A stretch of DNA of 64,000 nt. Source: Symsagittifera roscoffensis. Taxonomy: Eukaryota; Xenacoelomorpha; Acoela; Convolutidae. Under the pieces are notes generated by a model. It did not search any database. It worked only from the letters and a program-made list of their open reading frames with translations, and was not told the origin of the DNA. The stretch is from assembly GCF_963678635.1 (NCBI RefSeq), contig NC_087068.1:29204318-29268317 (forward strand). The letters are read 5' to 3'. The stretch's first letter is position 1. Every line of letters begins with the position of its first letter. Shown piece after piece: positions 62,707 to 64,000 of the stretch. The translations under genes were made by a program, and so were the position numbers.

Positions 62707-63564
62707 TTTGTTCAAACTAGAAAATTTCTGCTTTTTCGGCCTATCTTCCATTAATTTATTTTTTTTCGGCTTGGTTCTCGTTGCACGGACTTTTTGAATA
62801 TGCAGCTTTCTTTTAATTTTCCAAATGCCGTAAGTAAATGTAATTGAGTACATTTTTGCGGAAATGTGGCTCGTTTTGCTCTAAGCATTTTTCCCGGGAA
62901 AATTCATGAAGGTGGATCTAGTTTTTCTCGACGCTATCACATTTAAATAAATTTTGACTCAGCGGACGTTGTTTCGTCTCAATTTTTTCTACTAGTTTTT
63001 GTGCTATGTTGGTTTTGCATGGTACGTTTCTGTTATATGGTTTTCGACTTAAACCTTGTCAGTTTAGTTTGCGAATTGGGTAAAGAACCTTGCATTCACT
63101 TCGGTTGATTTTAAGCTCATTGGTTGTCGTCTTTAGTTTTTTTGCACATAATTTTTTTTCCTACAAATTTTAGCTTTCATTTTAAGCTTTGATTTCTATT
63201 TAAGTTTAGTTCATTTCTTTTTTAAAATGAAGGGAAACTCCACAATCCAACAGCAAAATTGTAAATGTCATGAAAAACCTGATCGATTTCTAATTTCAAA
63301 AGTGAGATTTTTTTTCAGATTTCCCACCGGGATGAAAACTTTTGCTATTGATCCAGTTTTTTCGAATCGGGCTCATTTTATCAGAAAAGTATCAAACCGG
63401 AATTTGTCTAGAAATTGTTCGAAAAGGGCTACAAGGCAATAGTTTTATTAAATTTGAAATCCGATAGATGAAGTTTTTTTCAAGAAACAAGTCTGTTTTT
63501 TTTCCTTGCGTTCATGATGTTTTCTATGGTCCGTTGGCTATGTTAGGAAAATCAAATTTAATCA

Positions 63565-63648
63565 ACTATCCTGAGCATCTGGCGTAGAGTTAACCCATAT
63601 GCTTGAGTCTACAAAAGCTTGTGGTTCGAATCCGGCCGGGGGTGTTTT
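63565..63648 (+). repeat. tRNA-like module in tandem unit 3
   Basis: Same A and B boxes and T run as in units 1 and 2. Confidence 0.6.
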
Positions 63649-64000
63649 TTGTTCAAACTAGAAAATTTCTGCTTTTTCGGCCTATCTTCCATTAATTTAT
63701 TTTTTTTCGGCTTGGTTCTCGTTGCACGGACTTTTTGAATATGCAGCTTTCTTTTAATTTTCCAAATGCCGTAAGTAAATGTAATTGAGTACATTTTTGC
63801 GGAAATGTGGCTCGTTTTGCTCTAAGCATTTTTCCCGGGAAAATTCATGAAGGTGGATCTAGTTTTTCTCGACGCTATCACATTTAAATAAATTTTGACT
63901 CAGCGGACGGTGTTTCGTCTCAATTTTTTCTACTAGTTTTTGTGCTATGTTGGTTTTGCATGGTACGTTTCTGTTATATGGTTTTCGACTTAAACCTTGT

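Larger units (their letters stand above)
61305..64000 (+). repeat. Tandem array of 941-942-bp units (2.9 copies, continues past window)
   Basis: Unit starts at 61305, 62246 and 63188 (TTTGATTTCTATTTAAG). Copies are nearly identical (a few substitutions and a one-base T-run difference). Each contains a small conserved open stretch from ATGAAGGGAAACTCC, a tRNA-like module and a distal TGGTTTTGCATGGTACGTTT segment. The tract runs off the right edge. Confidence 0.93.

Noticed and set aside
61726-63794. Repeated 61-codon minus-strand ORFs in the tandem array
   Set aside because: They occur because the unit is repeated; they run through the tRNA-like boxes in reverse and show no codon-level constraint that I can see.

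Overview
The window is animal (metazoan invertebrate) nuclear DNA: two host genes have spliced exons, introns are AT-rich and carry tRNA-headed repeats, and there are three retrotransposon types. Two host genes are recognised, LDAH (lipid droplet-associated hydrolase, complete in three exons) and the 5' part of TTC17 (tetratricopeptide repeat protein 17, seven exons, running off the right edge). A third, intronless B-box zinc-finger gene lies between them. The dense tRNA-derived repeats, the B-box gene and a GC-AG intron would fit a tunicate such as a large-genome appendicularian, but this is a low-confidence guess; no rRNA or mitochondrial marker is present.

Region 1 (about 1-17,570, minus strand) is a very large, decayed Ty3/gypsy-type element, visibly richer in G+C than the rest and packed with ORFs. 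Reading the minus strand 5' to 3' (right to left): a 1.04-kb repeat copy, a 59-bp inverted repeat, a long Gag with two CCHC knuckles, an aspartic protease, reverse transcriptase, a second copy of the 1.04-kb repeat sitting inside pol, RNase H, integrase, then a macrodomain like that of TARG1/OARD1 at the Pol C-terminus. After a ~370-bp spacer with a candidate splice acceptor comes a second cluster of six tightly packed or overlapping ORFs, one with an SGNH/GDSL-hydrolase domain. None of the six resembles a retroviral envelope. Its left end lies outside the window. This Pol-macrodomain fusion plus SGNH multi-ORF cassette is the best candidate for an undescribed system here.

Region 2 (17,571-20,312) is non-coding, with more copies of a CCCCTCCGGATT motif, a hairpin and a 60-bp perfect palindrome just upstream of LDAH. 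Region 3 (20,313-26,300) is LDAH. Region 4 (26,301-37,852) holds the B-box gene (30,852-32,510) among tRNA-headed composite repeats, a foldback element and a minus-strand SINE.

Region 5 (37,853-44,949) is a second, complete Ty3/gypsy element on the plus strand: 298/300-bp LTRs, a perfect 5-bp target duplication, Gag-protease, RT, RNase H, integrase and a basic C-terminal tail, broken by several frameshifts and stops. Region 6 (46,595-57,978) is the TTC17 5' part; its fourth intron contains a MITE and a dead non-LTR retrotransposon. Region 7 (57,979-64,000) has no recognisable exon and ends in a tandem array of 941-942-bp units, each with a tRNA-like module.
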